A DNA stretch of 64,000 nucleotides from Camarhynchus parvulus (GCF_901933205.1 NC_044585.1:3720001-3784000); one strand, 5' to 3'; positions 1-12,427 are shown, numbered from the stretch's first letter. Numbers and translations: made by a program. The notes: a model not told the origin generated them from the sequence alone.

Positions 1-581
1 CTTCCAAGGTGAGATTAGTGATGTGAATAGAACAAAGCCCATGTCATCTGCTCTTGCTGTGAATGCCCTAAAGCTTTGTTTTCATTGCCATGAATTCAGC
101 CAACTGGAGCATTTTATTAAGTGTATCAAGAAGAAAATGTCATGCTTTGTTCTATTCATTGATTGAATTTTTGCAGCTTTGGAATACAAAATTTACATGT
201 CTGACTGAGTAAGTTTACGTGACCTTTATTCCCAGTCGAGACACTCCTGGGTTTGGGGCCGGCTTCCCAGCAGTGGCAGTGGCCATGCCACGTCCCTATC
301 ACAGCTGCAGGTGAACACTGAGCTGTCACTGAGGAGGAGGGCCCAGGAAAAGGATCCCAGTGACTGTAGAACTTGTGAAGATCAGTACAATGTCATACTG
401 GTTCTGCTCTTTGTTGTTTCATTTTTCTTCCTTAATCTTGGAAGTAAGAATTTGGGTCAACATGGCTTTTTGATTGGGAGACATGATTCTTATAATGCTT
501 AATTTTGTGCCTTTTTTTTCTTCTCCTTATCTCTGTCATTATCTTTTTCTCTCCTTATTCCTTCTATCTCTTCTTTTGCAG
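1..581 (+). other. PXN: PXN intron, upstream of the first cassette exon
   Basis: Non-coding. The window opens inside a PXN intron. No paxillin exon upstream of LD5 is visible here: the LD4 motif, which would have to precede the exons below, was searched for by eye and is absent, so LD1-LD4 must lie before position 1. The last 70 bases are a long pyrimidine-rich tract ending in an AG at 580-581, a strong 3' splice site for the exon that follows. The small open frame at 311-502 has no recognisable content and I do not call it. Confidence 0.6.
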
Positions 582-1616
582 ACTAGTTCCACTATGTCTC
601 TGATTTCTGAATCTTCCCTAGAACCGGTTCCCAGTTCAGCAAATGCAGACTCCAGCAACACTCCTCACAGTTTAACAGTGCTGTCCCATTGCAAATACCC
701 TTCTGCAAGTCACAGTGGGGACTCAACAGTGCCAACATCTGTCCCCCCAGCAGACACCTGCATTGAGGAAGGCAGTGACACCACAGTTCTGCCTTTGTCA
801 GGGCACCCTGCTGGTCCTCCACCTGTGCCCCATTTAGCACAGGCTGTCCCTGTGCCCCCACCACGGAGCTCCTCTGGTTATGCTACTCGTGGGGAGCAAG
901 TGGCCTCTGCCAGCTTAGTTCAGCTGAACAGAAAGCCTGACTCTTCCAGAAATACTTCCCAGGCTGTGTCAGCTTCCAGTGTGGAGCTTCTCTGTAGGTC
1001 TGCTGATGTGGAGGCATGGGGCTTAGGGTATGATGTGGCAAAAGAGACTGAGAAGAAGGAGCAGAGAACTGACCCCAAAATCTCAAGTGTACCCATTTCA
1101 AAGAAGGGGCAGATAGCCAAGGAGCTGCATCAGCAGGGAGCACTCAGGGACAACTCAGCTCTTTCCTCCCAGGGCAGAAGTGTGGAAGCAGCTTTAGATG
1201 AGCTGTGGCCCCTGGAGCTGCCTGCACATGTGCCAGAGGTGCATGCAAAGAATGACAGTGTTTTGGATTCTGTTAATGAACCTTCTTTTGTTGCCCTGGA
1301 TCGGTGGGATGTGTTCCCAGACACTAAAAACCAGTTGGGCTTTGTAGCAAAGCAAGGACAGGAGCTAAAAGCTGAAGTGCCATGTGAAACCAAGGTACAC
1401 CACTGTCCTGATGTGGGCAAGAAGAGGCAGGGCAGAGACAGAACTCCTAGGAAGGCAGGTACTGCTAACACGAACAAGGCCAGAGGAGAACAGGAAAAGG
1501 AGCAATTCAGAAGCTCTGCAGTCACTCCGGAGTCTCCTGAAACCTTTGGGAAGGCTGAATGGGATCTGCCATGTGTCTCCAAACCACCCATTGAGAGGAT
1601 TTCTGCGTCAGGCCAG
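582..1616 (+). CDS. PXN: Paxillin large cassette exon A (long isoform, candidate)
   Basis: An open stretch of 1,035 bases (345 codons, phase 0 at both ends) preceded by a strong pyrimidine tract and AG. It encodes a low-complexity, Ser/Pro/Glu-rich, probably disordered segment with no catalytic domain. The open frame continues to a TGA at 1629-1631, but ending at 1616 (codons for Gly-Gln) lets it join exon B at 2417 in frame. No usable GT donor gives that joint; the bases after 1616 are GCAGGC, so a GC-AG intron is needed. It lies between where LD4 and LD5 would be, and adds spacer length between the LD motifs and the LIM domains. I recall annotated long mammalian paxillin isoforms with a similar large exon, but could not check. 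Main doubt: whether the donor at 1617 is really used. Confidence 0.6.
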
Positions 1617-2416
1617 GCAGGCACTGGGTGAATGTAGGAGTAGGGCGAGTCCTAGCCCGGACTGTTCTGCCAGCACACTCACAGTGTGTGCATGCAGTGA
1701 GTGTGCTGGGCTCACCCCACTAACAGCACGAGCTCTTGAGTGGTGTCACTGACAGCTGCATGTCACAGGGCTTCACAACCACCAGCTTTATCTTGTGGTC
1801 TCTCCTGCATGTGATTCAGCAGCACAGAACATGGCAGCTTGTAGGGACTTCCTTGTGAAGTGGACTTTTATTCCCTAACTGGGGTAAGGCTCAGTCCACA
1901 GAGACCTCCAAAAAGCTGAAAGGGCTGTTTCATGCTACTGATTGGGATGGCAGCTCCTCTGCTCTGTTTACTGTTTTAGGTCTCATTACTGAAGCTGTCA
2001 GTGTTCCTTTCTGTGCTGGAAGTACACTTTGTGCACCAGACATCTCTGACCAAGAGCCTTGTGCCTGTCAAGGGCAAACGCAGAGGCACAGCTCTGTGCC
2101 CTTGTGATGCTGAGGTTTCTGTAATGCTCAGTGGAGTGCTCATGCTGCACCTCCTATCTTGGCTTCCCACTGGTTAATCTTTCCCTTCCTTTTCTAGACA
2201 GTTATTTTTGGCTGCTGTGATTATCCTTACACGGTTTTTCCTTGCACTGAGTCACTGTTCTGGGCTGTGCCAAGAGGAATTTTGGCATTGTGGAATAAAT
2301 GCCATCACTCTTCCTGCTCAGAATTGTCACTAATGTCTTTGAGTTTGTGCTGTTGCATCTTGGGGCTTGCTCTGACTTTGCTCTTCTCTGCTGATACTAT
2401 TGCCTTTGTCATTTAG

Positions 2417-2683
2417 ATAAAATCTTTAATCAAGAGGACAAAAGAGACTGCGAATGTGCATCCAATGTCTCGGGACCTCTCTCCAAGACGTAAACTAGGT
2501 CCCGCCATATTCCACAAGACTGAGTCCCAAGATCGCTTGATTGAGGAGCTTCAGGACAGACTGGGCATCGATAACCAGGAGCAGGAAGAATGGCAGAGCC
2601 AGGATGCCTGGCTGACAGAGGGGGTCATTGTCACTGCCAGGCCCCGGGGGGAAGAGCAAAATGGTGAACAGCAAGTAGAGAAG
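2417..2683 (+). CDS. PXN: Paxillin cassette exon B (long isoform, candidate)
   Basis: A 267-base exon (89 codons, phase 0 at both ends), bounded by an AG at 2415-2416 and a GT donor (AAG then GTAGAA) at 2684. It begins Ile-Lys-Ser-Leu-Ile-Lys-Arg and contains a basic patch (SPRRK), then a predicted amphipathic helix, RLIEELQDRLGI, then a Trp-containing acidic stretch (QEEWQSQDAWLTEGV). The helix resembles the LD-motif pattern loosely (leucines at i, i+3, i+7) but lacks the Leu-Asp start. The sequence looks conserved in style rather than random, unlike the surrounding intron, which supports a true exon. Reading through the donor gives 36 further codons and a stop, less likely as an end. Confidence 0.65.
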
Positions 2684-3219
2684 GTAGAAAGCAGGGTCAC
2701 ACGTGCTGGGAAATTCCAGCTTGTCCCTCTGTCCAGATTGCATTGTGTAGAGGTGCAGATTGAGTTTCTGAGCATCCTAAACAACACAAAGTGAAGAAGT
2801 AACTATTCACCCTCGTCTGGCCTGAGAGGGAAAGCAGCACAGGGTCCTAGTTCTGGATGTTTAAGAACTGGAGTGGGATCTGAGGGAGCTGCTTATGGTA
2901 TCTGTTGATGCAGTTTGCTGCTATCACATCTCAAATGTCCATGTGAGGATTATTTTTAAAACCCCACTGGGAAACCTGACACACAGGCGTGCTTTGTTTT
3001 GCCCAGTGCTGTACTTGTGCAGGCCTTTCTGGGGATGAGTAAAATGGTGCTCTTCCTTAAGCTACAAAGAGCAGCACCTTTTGTGGCTCCCTACTCCTTC
3101 TTGCTGCTTTTCCCCCTTAGATAAACATAATGGTAGCAGCCAGCCTTCCTGTTAAAGGAAGTGCTTGTTGGTTCCTCTTTGGATTTATTCGCCTTTCTTC
3201 TTCCTCCATGTCTTTCTAG

Positions 3220-3627
3220 GTGATTTTTCCTCCAGAATCCCCACTCCTCTCCAGGAGGACAATCTCTGTTCCAGTCTCTTCCCATCTCCAGCCTTCCAAA
3301 GAAGCTGCAAAGATAGTCCCTACTAATGCTGCTCCTTCTCCTGCCTCTGGCCCTGCATCTCTTCTCTCGCTCCCACTTCAGCCTTCCTCTGTGTCATCTA
3401 CCCCAGCTCCTAGTCCAGCCTCTTCCTCTTCCTTCAGCTTGGCTCCCCAGCCTCTCTTCCAGTGGGAAGCTTCTGATAATGATTATCATGAGGTTTCTGT
3501 TGTGGGCACCCCTCCTAATGAAGATCCCAAACATTCCTGTTCTCCCCAGACCTGGACTCCTAGCACCAAGGCAGTTGTCTCTGTTGGCTGTCAGACTGAA
3601 GATGAAGCTTTCTTCCCAGAAATGCAG
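3220..3627 (+). CDS. PXN: Paxillin cassette exon C (long isoform, candidate)
   Basis: A 408-base exon (136 codons, phase 0 at both ends). The acceptor AG is at 3218-3219 after a pyrimidine-rich tract. The product is a Ser/Pro/Ala-rich linker followed by an acidic end with the motif VGCQTED (3583-3603), which resembles a dynein light chain (LC8) binding site. The frame stays open to a stop at 3688-3690, but ending after Glu-Met-Gln at 3627 keeps phase 0 and allows a joint to the LD5 exon at 6440. The donor there would be GCAGGC, the same GC-type donor seen after exon A. If that donor is not used, this would be a terminal exon lacking the LIM domains. Confidence 0.55.
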
Positions 3628-6439
3628 GCAGGCTTCTCTATTCTGATTTGTGTCTTTAGCAGTATTTTCCAATCCAACTACTGCTTGTAATTTGACAGCT
3701 CAATAGATACAGTGGTCAGGTAAAGGCTGGTTTGAACTGCTGAGTGGGAGGGAGGACTCATGGACAGTATCTAATCCCAGCTGTAGTACTGCACAGTACA
3801 TATCTGTGCAATAACTTGCTGGAATATGTGGGTCCTGTGTGTCCTGACAGGCACTTCATGCAGCAGGGACTCTCATTTCCCTCTGAGATTAAGGTAACTC
3901 TGAAACACAGTCTGGAGCTCTCCCTGCCACAATCTCTCTGAAGTGGGGGGAGTAAAAGATGGCAGAACATGCATACTGGAAGGAGCAACTCAGCAATCCT
4001 TCCTGTGTTTGCCCTTTTAGGCAGGTGCCCACTGTATGAGTGGGTTTGGGGGAGGAGATGGCATGGTCAAGACCTGGGTTCTGCATCTCCTGCCAGGGAA
4101 GGGCTGTAGCTCCAGGATGGTGGGGAGTCTTAACGTATATGTGCAGTGCAGTGTTAGTGTACAGTGTTAGTGTACAGCTCTAAAGCAGTGAGCAAGGAAC
4201 ATCTCTGCAAATTGACCTGTTGTACTTTCCAGGTGACCTCTGCTCCTCCCCTAGTCTGCAGTGCCAGTCTGTTGGCTGCTCCTGCACCCCAGGCCCCCAC
4301 AGCCCCTGACAAGGCAGGATCCCCTTTCTGTTTCCTCAGCATGGTGTGTGCTCCTTGGTTGATGAGTGTGCTGGGATCTGCTCCTGGAGCTCCCAGCACT
4401 GTTAATGTGGATAATATCCTGTATTGCGTGGTTTGCTACTCATAGAGCTCCTTTCTGAACTTGAGTGATGGCAAATCTCATGGGTTAAGGGTGGGAGTTT
4501 GAAGGGCCTTTGCATGATCAGTTTGCATGAGGATGATGTGCTGAGTGTCCCCTACAAACAGCATGGATTATGTACAGGAGGTGGAAACAAACCTCTTTAA
4601 GGTGGAGACTCATTTGTGAGCTGTCAGGAGGGCTGGATGGCCAGGGTAGCTAGAAATGGAGGTGTGCACAGGTATTTGTGCCTGCTCTGGGGTCAGCTGT
4701 GACTGGCAGGACTGTGTGCTCCCTCCAGGTCACTACAAGTGTGAAGTGCTCTGTTGCTACATGTTGAATTCATCTCATCTCCTTTCTCCCTGGATGGTAT
4801 TTATCACTTGTGTGTGGCATCTGCGCCTGCCCTGTGTGGCCATAACGCCTAGCTAGAGCAAGAGAAGCTGTGATTCTTTCCACACAGTGCAGCCCTTTTC
4901 TTCCTGCTGCACCATGCAGGAAGCCTGGGCTTTATCCTGGGGCTCTGGACAGGCTTTGTCTCCAAACACCTGTTGTCTCTCTGTGAGAGTGTCCTTGCAG
5001 GTGTGTGTGTGCTTTGGAGGCAGGCACTGTAACAGTTTTTGGTAGCAAATGTGTGTTGTGTGGTGAAGGGTTTGTTTTAGGCTATGTTGGGGTGTGATGG
5101 GGCTGCTCTGTGCTGCTGGACTAGGAGAGGTAAGTTGAAAGAGGAGGGGAAAAGCTGTGTGTTAGGATCCATTGGGAATCACACTGCATGTGAGGCAAGG
5201 CTGGGGAGTGTGTGGATAAGCAACTAAATTATGTGTGTCATGAGAACGTTTATACAAATGAGCAGAAACCAGGATTTATCATTGAATAAACTGGTCAACT
5301 GCAAGGACAAGCAGCTGCAGCACAGGGAATAGAGCTCCTCCTGTGGCTGGGAGGGCAGGGTCTGCCAAGGCTTGGAACACTTCAGCATGTCCTTGCTCCT
5401 TTGGCTATGCTGGCAGCAGGCTGGTGGGTTGTTCATAGCATAGATTTTGTCTGTTTTAATTTACTCTCTTAGTAAAACAAAACGTGCTCTAAACCCAACT
5501 TCTTTGTGTGTCCCTAAACCTGACAGTAGCTATGGCAGTGCCAAGTCAGCTAAAATAATCTCTATATTCTTGCTGGGGTTTGTCTGTAAAGGGGGCTGTG
5601 GTGGCCAAGGAGAACATAATGCTTTGTTTATAAATTACAAACTTCAGTAAAACATTTCTCCCCTCTTCTGGAAGCCTTTCCAAGCTGTGTGTGCTGAGGT
5701 GGTGTGAGTTTCAGAAATGGCCTCTGAGACAAGCATCCAAATCCCCTTCCCCCCACTGGTGCATTTCCAACTACACTACACCTAGCAGCCCTGTCTGCTG
5801 GGGATGCACTGCCCTCTCTGTAGGTAAACAGCAGCCAGCTGGGAGGGAGTTCCTTCCTTCCTGCTTCCAGTGCTTAGCTCAGGCACAGGGTGAGAATCAC
5901 CTGAGAGTGAGACTTGGCAAACAGATGTGCAGATGGTGGTGCAAAGGGAGAAAATTTTCTAGCTGAAAGGGAGATGAGATGAGATGAGGTGAGGGAGAGA
6001 AGAGCATCTCTATCAGAGAGGAGAGACAACTGAGAGCAAGAGTGTAGGAATGGAGAGAGGTCAAGGAGAAGGGGCCCTCTGGATGGCGTCTGCTTTGTCA
6101 GCTGGCCAGGAACTGATGAGGTAAAGGGAGATTTTTGGCAGAGGCTTAGAGAGCACTGTACTGAGTGCCTGGGATATGCTGGTGACTATTGCTTATGTGC
6201 AGTGAAAGAAAATCAAAATCTCAATTCACAGCTCTGCTGTTACGTATCTCAGTTCTCTGCTTGTCTCTGCATGGGCAGAATACATGTGTGTACTTGATCC
6301 TGGCTCTCGCCAGCTTCTTCAGAGAGCGTAACTGACTCCTGTCTGTCTCTGCAGGGGAGTCACTGGCAGCAACAGCAGGCATTTATCTGATAAGCATAGC
6401 AGCATTCCCCTTATAGTATTTGTTTTGTCTTACCTGCAG
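3628..6439 (+). other. PXN: PXN intron between cassette exon C and the LD5 exon
   Basis: About 2.8 kb, non-coding as far as I can tell. It holds a 13-base tandem duplication near 4150-4178 and GT-rich, purine-rich stretches near 5960-6070. One open frame deserves a note: from 4233, right after a pyrimidine tract and AG, a Pro/Ala-rich frame runs in phase 0 to 4445. It could be a further small cassette exon, but I see no good GT donor, so it is not called. I did not find the short IQGLEQ-type exon that some paxillins carry just before LD5. Confidence 0.5.
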
Positions 6440-9400
6440 TTCATGGCGCAGGGAAAAGCCGGGAGCAGCTCCCCTCCATCCACAGCCTCCAAGCCTGGCA
6501 GTCAGCTGGATACCATGCTGGGAAGTCTTCAGTCAGACCTGAATAAACTGGGTGTAGCTACAGTTGCCAAAGGTGTCTGTGGAGCCTGCAAGAAGCCTAT
6601 TGCTGGGCAGGTGAGTTGAAGGTGCTGCCTCATTGCTGGACCTTGGGCTGCAGCTGGGAGTAACGGGGAGGGCTGTTTCATGAGGCTGGAGAGACTGGAG
6701 ATGCTGGAGAAACTGAAGTACTCTATTTATCCACTGGCTAGGTACGCTGTAAGCTCCTCCAGTGACCTCTACCCTGCCCCTGAGGGACTGCCCTCTCCTG
6801 AGATGATAGGTAATTCAGTTTTCATGCTACCCCAGTCCAGGGCTCACTTGAGTAGTAGAACTTGTCATTCTTGCTGACCTCCAGCTGGTATCTTGTCATG
6901 TGGTCTAGGGGAGGGAGAGATAAGAGTTGTTCTCCAAAATCTGTTTTCCCAACAGGTAGTTACAGCCATGGGGAAAACCTGGCACCCTGAGCACTTCGTC
7001 TGCACCCACTGCCAGGAGGAGATTGGCTCTCGGAACTTCTTTGAGCGGGATGGGCAGCCCTACTGCGAGAAGGACTATCACAACCTCTTCTCTCCTCGCT
7101 GCTATTACTGCAACGGGCCCATCCTTGATGTGAGTTCCTTGGGGGAGTCACGGTGCTGGCAAGTTGCTGCAGGCCTAGATGTTAAAATTCCACTTCACCC
7201 ATGTATCCTGGGTGGAAGGTTTTGTTCAGGGATTTCTGTAGTTGTTCTGGCCTTCCTTTGAAGGGGAAACAACTTGGCACAGTCAAATTCTTACACTAGT
7301 GAGTGGAATTGATCCCTCTTACCTTTGCTGAAGTTTCTTCAGAACCCCACATTGCTCCATCGTTCTGGTAATGATTCCTCAGCTTTTGTTGTTGGTAGCC
7401 TGTGGTAACAGGCAAAAGTGCTGGTCCTTGAGACTGGGTGGAGCCCTGTGTAAGGGAGGAAGCAGTGCCTAAGATCCTTTTAGGGTAAAAAAAAGTGTGC
7501 AGTGGGAAAGCCTGAGCGAGCCAGAGGCAGGGGCAGATTGACTCTGCTCTCTAAAGGACAGTCTATTTTAATGCTTGCTCTTGTCAGCACCAACGTTCAT
7601 GTGTCCTCTCTCCAGCCCCCATTACTCACCTCCAAGTCATTTACATGACCTGCACTTTGTGTTTTCTTCTCAACAGAAAGTGGTGACGGCTTTGGACAGG
7701 ACATGGCACCCTGAACACTTTTTCTGTGCTCAGTGTGGAGCTTTCTTTGGACCTGAAGGTATTACTGGTTAATGCCAAGAGAAAGCAATCTCCCCTCTGA
7801 ACTGCAGATGAGGGAGTGAGGCAGAGCTGCTTCTGGGGTACAGCCTGAGGCATCACAGGGGAACTACTGGAGTTCCAAGGGAGCTGTTTATGGGGGAAGG
7901 ATGGTGCCAGTAATAATGGGTTCTCCCTAGGGAGGAAGAACATGCCTCTGCTGGGATGGGAAGGGAACAGAACAAGAAACAGCTCTGGCTGCTCTGTGTG
8001 TTAGCAGGAGGAAGGGTGATCCTACCCACATGGGTTACCCTGCACAGGTTGTGTGGCCACAGGTGAAGTTGAGGAGCTGATTCCTTTGCCTCTCCTCTCT
8101 TCTGGCAGGATTTCACGAGAAGGATGGCAAAGCCTATTGCCGCAAGGACTACTTTGATATGTTTGCTCCCAAGTGTGGAGGCTGTGCCCGGGCTATCCTG
8201 GAAAACTACATCTCTGCCTTGAACACCCTGTGGCACCCCGAGTGCTTTGTCTGTCGGGTAAGAAACCCAAGGTCCTTTGCTGCTGATGTATGACCCCTCT
8301 TGTTTCCACCCTGAGGCATCTGGTCCCATATCAGGGTAAGGTGTCTATGGGATAGTGAAGGGTAGCCAGCCCCCCAACATAAAAACATGCCAGCAACCAA
8401 ACATCTTCTTGTTCTCTGTCTGTTTATATTAAATTTTGGAGTTGCTGTGCTCTTTCTGTTCCCAGCTTTAACTATGGGCTTCTGCAGCGGCTCACAGATA
8501 GAGATATTTCTGTGACCTTTAAATAATTATAAGCTAAGCTTCTCTCTGAGCACTTGCCTCAGCAATCAGATTTTGAGGATATTCCTCCCATGCTCCATCT
8601 GAAAATGTAAACTAATGAGAGTGACCTTGTTCAGACAAACATGCAAGTCAATGAAATAGTGGCAGGCTCCATACAACAGGCATAATAAACAGGAATACTG
8701 CAGATTAAATGCTTGGCACTCTTTCAGAGAGCATTGCAAATATTAACTCTTACCATCCTCAAGAGATGAGCCAAATCAGCTACTATTTCCTAGACTAGGA
8801 GAGAAGGCAGAAACCAGATCAAGCAGCCAGAACCACAAGCTGCTGATTCCTATTGTGATGCTCAGAGCAGTCACCAACCTGTTGGGACTGTCTGTGGCTC
8901 CTGCAGTGGTGTGCAGAGTGAGGCCGAAGCTGTGCCTGACTGGGGCTGGAGGGGCTATGCCTTCTCATGCAGAGATGGAAACTTTATTAAGCAGTTCTGT
9001 TCTCCTTCCCCCCTGCCACGGCCTGAATTAGTGAGGCCAGAACAGATTTCTTCCAGGCCCCAAGATGTGATTCTCTTCCTGTTTCTGCAAAAGCAGAGCA
9101 AACTTTTCAGCTATTCTGCTGACTGAAGTAACTGTCAGCATTGGTAAAGTTTTGGACTTGCTGCAGGCAAGCTGCATTCTCCTGGTACTGCAAGTGTTCA
9201 GCTGCCCGTGGCTCTGCATGCTGTTTGCTGGAGTCCTGTCCACATGCTGGGAGCCAGCTGTGTGTGATATTCAGTGTCCTCCCTGGAGAAGAGGACAGCA
9301 AAAATCAGGGTTCAGGAAACTGGATCCTTTGGGTCTTGCTACTGATATATTTGGTAAATCTGGGAATGTCCTAAACTCCCTCCCTTATTCTGCTGCCTCA

Positions 9401-10463
9401 GTTTCCCACTTTTACAAGTGGGAGTCTCCCCAGTCTGGTGGGGATAGTTGGTGCTTCTATTGCAAGTTCTGCAGTGAAGTGTCCTGAGCTGCGTGACACT
9501 GAGGGAGAAGGGAGCAGCTCTGGACATTTATTAGCATTTATTATAGCTGGTGTATTCTCTTCTCCTTATCTATTCAAGATCATTAGCACTATAGAACAAA
9601 CAGTTTCTCCCAGCAGTGACCCATGTGTAACTGGAAATATTTCAGGCTGGACAATCTTTTGCACAGCGTACCTGCCTAATGCCAGCCATTCTGGAGAGGT
9701 CACTCATAAAGATGAATTGTGCCTGATTTTCTCAGCTGGAACCAGTCCCATGCTCATCAGGATTCTGCTGCATGAAAGTCTGTTGGTCCTTTTTTCTGCT
9801 TGCCCTTGTGGGGAAGCTGGAGTGAGGAAAAAAAAACCAGGGAAAGGTGCTGCAGTGTTTCCCATCTCAGGGCAGGAATGTTCTCCTTTTTCCTGGCTGG
9901 CTACTTCTGGAAACTCATCCCTAGGATTTTCTTTGTGGAAGTGAAGCCAGCTGGGTGAAGGAGCTGATTAATTCCCTTGCTTGTTTCTGTATCTGTCCAT
10001 TTCTCAGTCTTTTTTTGGAAGCTCTTCCCGATGGACAGAGTTTGGCTCTGGATAACTGCAGTGCTGAAAGGCAGCAGTTCACCTGCCCACAGCAGAGTTG
10101 GGCTGTGCCATAGAGCAGAGGATGCTTGTGGAGCTGCCCCTCCCCACCACCCCAGCCTCTCATACAAGCTGTCCCCTTTGCTTTGTCCTGCTGCAGGAAT
10201 GTTTCACCCCGTTTGTCAACGGCAGCTTCTTCGAGCACGACGGGCAGCCCTACTGCGAGGTGCATTACCACGAGCGCCGCGGCTCGCTCTGCTCCGGCTG
10301 CCAGAAGCCCATCACAGGACGCTGCATCACTGCTATGGGCAAGAAATTCCACCCAGAACACTTTGTCTGTGCCTTCTGCCTCAAGCAGCTCAACAAAGGA
10401 ACCTTCAAGGAGCAGAACGACAAGCCCTACTGCCAGAACTGCTTCCTCAAGCTCTTCTGTTAG
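6440..10463 (+). CDS. PXN: Paxillin C-terminal part: LD5 motif and LIM domains 1-4 (five exons)
   Basis: Paxillin is a cytoplasmic scaffold of focal adhesions that links integrins, FAK/Pyk2, vinculin and parvin to actin; its LIM domains target it to adhesions. Coding exons: 6440-6610, 6956-7129, 7677-7758, 8109-8257, 10197-10463, joining in frame to 280 codons and a TAG stop at 10461-10463. The first exon carries LD5 ([12 protein letters not shown]) and opens LIM1 ([11 protein letters not shown]). Four LIM domains follow, each with paired zinc sites: LIM1 begins CGAC, LIM2 CYYC, LIM3 CGGC, LIM4 CSGC, each with a W/F-HPE-H/C-F-x-C core. The protein ends NCFLKLFC, the usual paxillin C-terminus. 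The first four exons have GT donors and all five have AG acceptors. The sequence is nearly identical to other vertebrates. The N-terminal half lies outside the window. Confidence 0.97.
8258..10196 (+). other. PXN: PXN intron between the LIM3 exon and the last exon
   Basis: 1.9 kb non-coding. I see no recognisable repeat or exon. An open frame at 9438-9944 (168 codons) has no paxillin-like content, no family motif and no matching splice sites, so I treat it as chance. Confidence 0.6.
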
Positions 10464-12287
10464 AGGCACTATAGATGGGCGCTCAAGCATCTTTCTGCCA
10501 CCCCCTTGGCAGTTCTGTCTCTCTGAACATTACTGTGATTTAGGAACCTTACCAGGCAGGGGAGGAGGGGGTGGGGGGTGGGAAGTGCTGCTATGGAGAG
10601 GCAGTAGATCCAGAGATGAGATGGACCATTAAACTGGAACGCCCTTGCTGTGTCTCAGAAGAGAGAGGCTGAGATCCCTCATTATGGTGTGTGTGTCTGT
10701 GTGTGTGACTGACAGCTGAGCTTAGCTCGAGGGCTCTAACAGGGAGATTTTCCCAGCCCCCTCCTGGCAGCAGGAGGCTTTGCCAGTAGATTTCAGCCTG
10801 TGTCAGCTCTCTGAGCAAATGGTGACACTTGCAGACAACACAACCCTCTGCTTTGACACCTCATTCTCAGGCTTTGCCTGCGCGTGTGCTGGGTGACGGC
10901 ACAGTGAGGCCACCCTGTGACCTCAGTGCCACCCTGGCTCTTCTCACAGAGTTACACGGTGTGTGTGACTTGCTGAGACTAGAGCATCAGCACAGGCAGC
11001 CAAGACCCTGCAAGGGTCTCTCCAGTTCCATTACACTGTAAGGCGATTATACCACTTACTCTTTTTTTAATTAAGAGGAATCAAGGTGTTACTGTGTGGG
11101 GTGTTTTTCCTTTTTTTTCCCCTAGTTTGTTACTCCCTTTCTCAATGCCTTCTCTCAGCACACTGGAGCAGGAGGTGGGGTAAGCCCCAGCCATCCCTCA
11201 GCACTGTTGTGCTCTCCTGTGGGGACATGCAGCTCCATAGGCACCCAGGCCAGCTCAGGGAATCTGCTCCCCTCACCTGCTGCTCCTGGGAGAGGAAGAG
11301 GCATCACCCCTTCTTTAAACACAGGTGCAGAGAGGTTAGAGCAGCCTTTTTCATCCAGCCCTGTCATGAGCGAGTGTGACGTGCGTGTGTTTATCTGGCC
11401 TGGAACTCTCCCATCTATCAGGGCCTGAATCTGTCACAAGAGTGGCTAGAAGGAAGGGTTTAAGAAGCCAGGGAAAAAAAATCCTAAATTTATATCCTTT
11501 CTTCTTCCAGTTTGCTAATGAGACCCATCAGCCCCTTGGTGTTTCCCTTTTCTGTGCTCTTGTTAAACATGTTCTACTGAGAGATGCTACAGCAATAACC
11601 TTTTATATTGACTGTTACTGGTATAACGAGTCGTGGGGGTCAGGTGTGCATGACACACTTGGAGTTTTACTATCAAAGTGAATACTGTATCCTGTCTTTG
11701 ATAAGAACTGTAGATTTCTACACTGATTTTGAATTCATATCTAATTTACTTTTAATCCTCTTATACAGAAATTGGTTTTGAAGTGATTTTAAGAAAGCAA
11801 CTTTTATATCAAGCTGTGCTGTTCTAGGCAGTGTGCCAGTTGGGCTGGCTTACTGCATCTGTAATCTCAATGCTTTATTAAGCCTAACTAACATTCAATA
11901 TTTCCTTTTTGTTGCGGGTTGGGAGGGGCTGGAATCTATGGGCAAGGGAACATGACTTGTATTTTTTTTTCTCTAGCACAGGCAGGTGAACTGTGAATAG
12001 ATTTGAGGGTTTTTTTCCTCTTCTGGGTCACCTAAAAGTATAATTTCGGTTTTTATTGTAATCTGTAAACTGCTGTATTTGAATCACCTGCCGTTGTCCC
12101 AAAGCCCAGCTTCCAGGATGTTAAAAGTGAGTCTTAATATGCTATGGGGGAAGGAGTTCTTTTACCTGGGTTTCTCTTCTTCAGCTGCCTGAAACCAGAA
12201 TAGGGTTACCTGGGGAACGTGCTCCTTTCTTTCTGTGGAAGAAAGGTCTTGTGACTGAGGTGAAGAAACTGGGAGACAGAGTCTGTT

Positions 12288-12427
12288 CTGACTAGCTGTG
12301 CAGCTTTGGGCCAGTCACTAAACCTTACCGTGCCTCAGTTTCCCCATCTGTAAAATGGGGGCAGTTTAGCCTGGATTTGTGAGGTTATTGTGAGACCTAG
12401 TTCATGTTTGGTAAAGCACTTTTAGGT
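12288..12427 (+). repeat. MIR-family SINE relic in the PXN 3' UTR
   Basis: The core matches the MIR consensus as I know it: a tract reading roughly 'TTGGGCCAGTCACT', then 'GTGCCTCAGTTTCCCCATCT', then 'GTAAAATGGGG', then a decayed tail 'GGTTATTGTGAGA' and 'GTAAAGCACTT' in the expected order. MIR is an ancient amniote element and is scarce in birds. Its position inside an exon of a conserved gene makes exaptation conceivable. Confidence 0.85.

Noticed and set aside
4233..4445. Phase-0 Pro/Ala-rich open stretch after a good acceptor, as a fourth paxillin cassette exon
   Set aside because: No convincing donor (only another GC candidate near 4314) and no recognisable motif; kept as a remark only.
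9438..9944. 168-codon open frame in the PXN intron before the last exon
   Set aside because: No family resemblance, no matching splice sites, and codon content like the surrounding intron.
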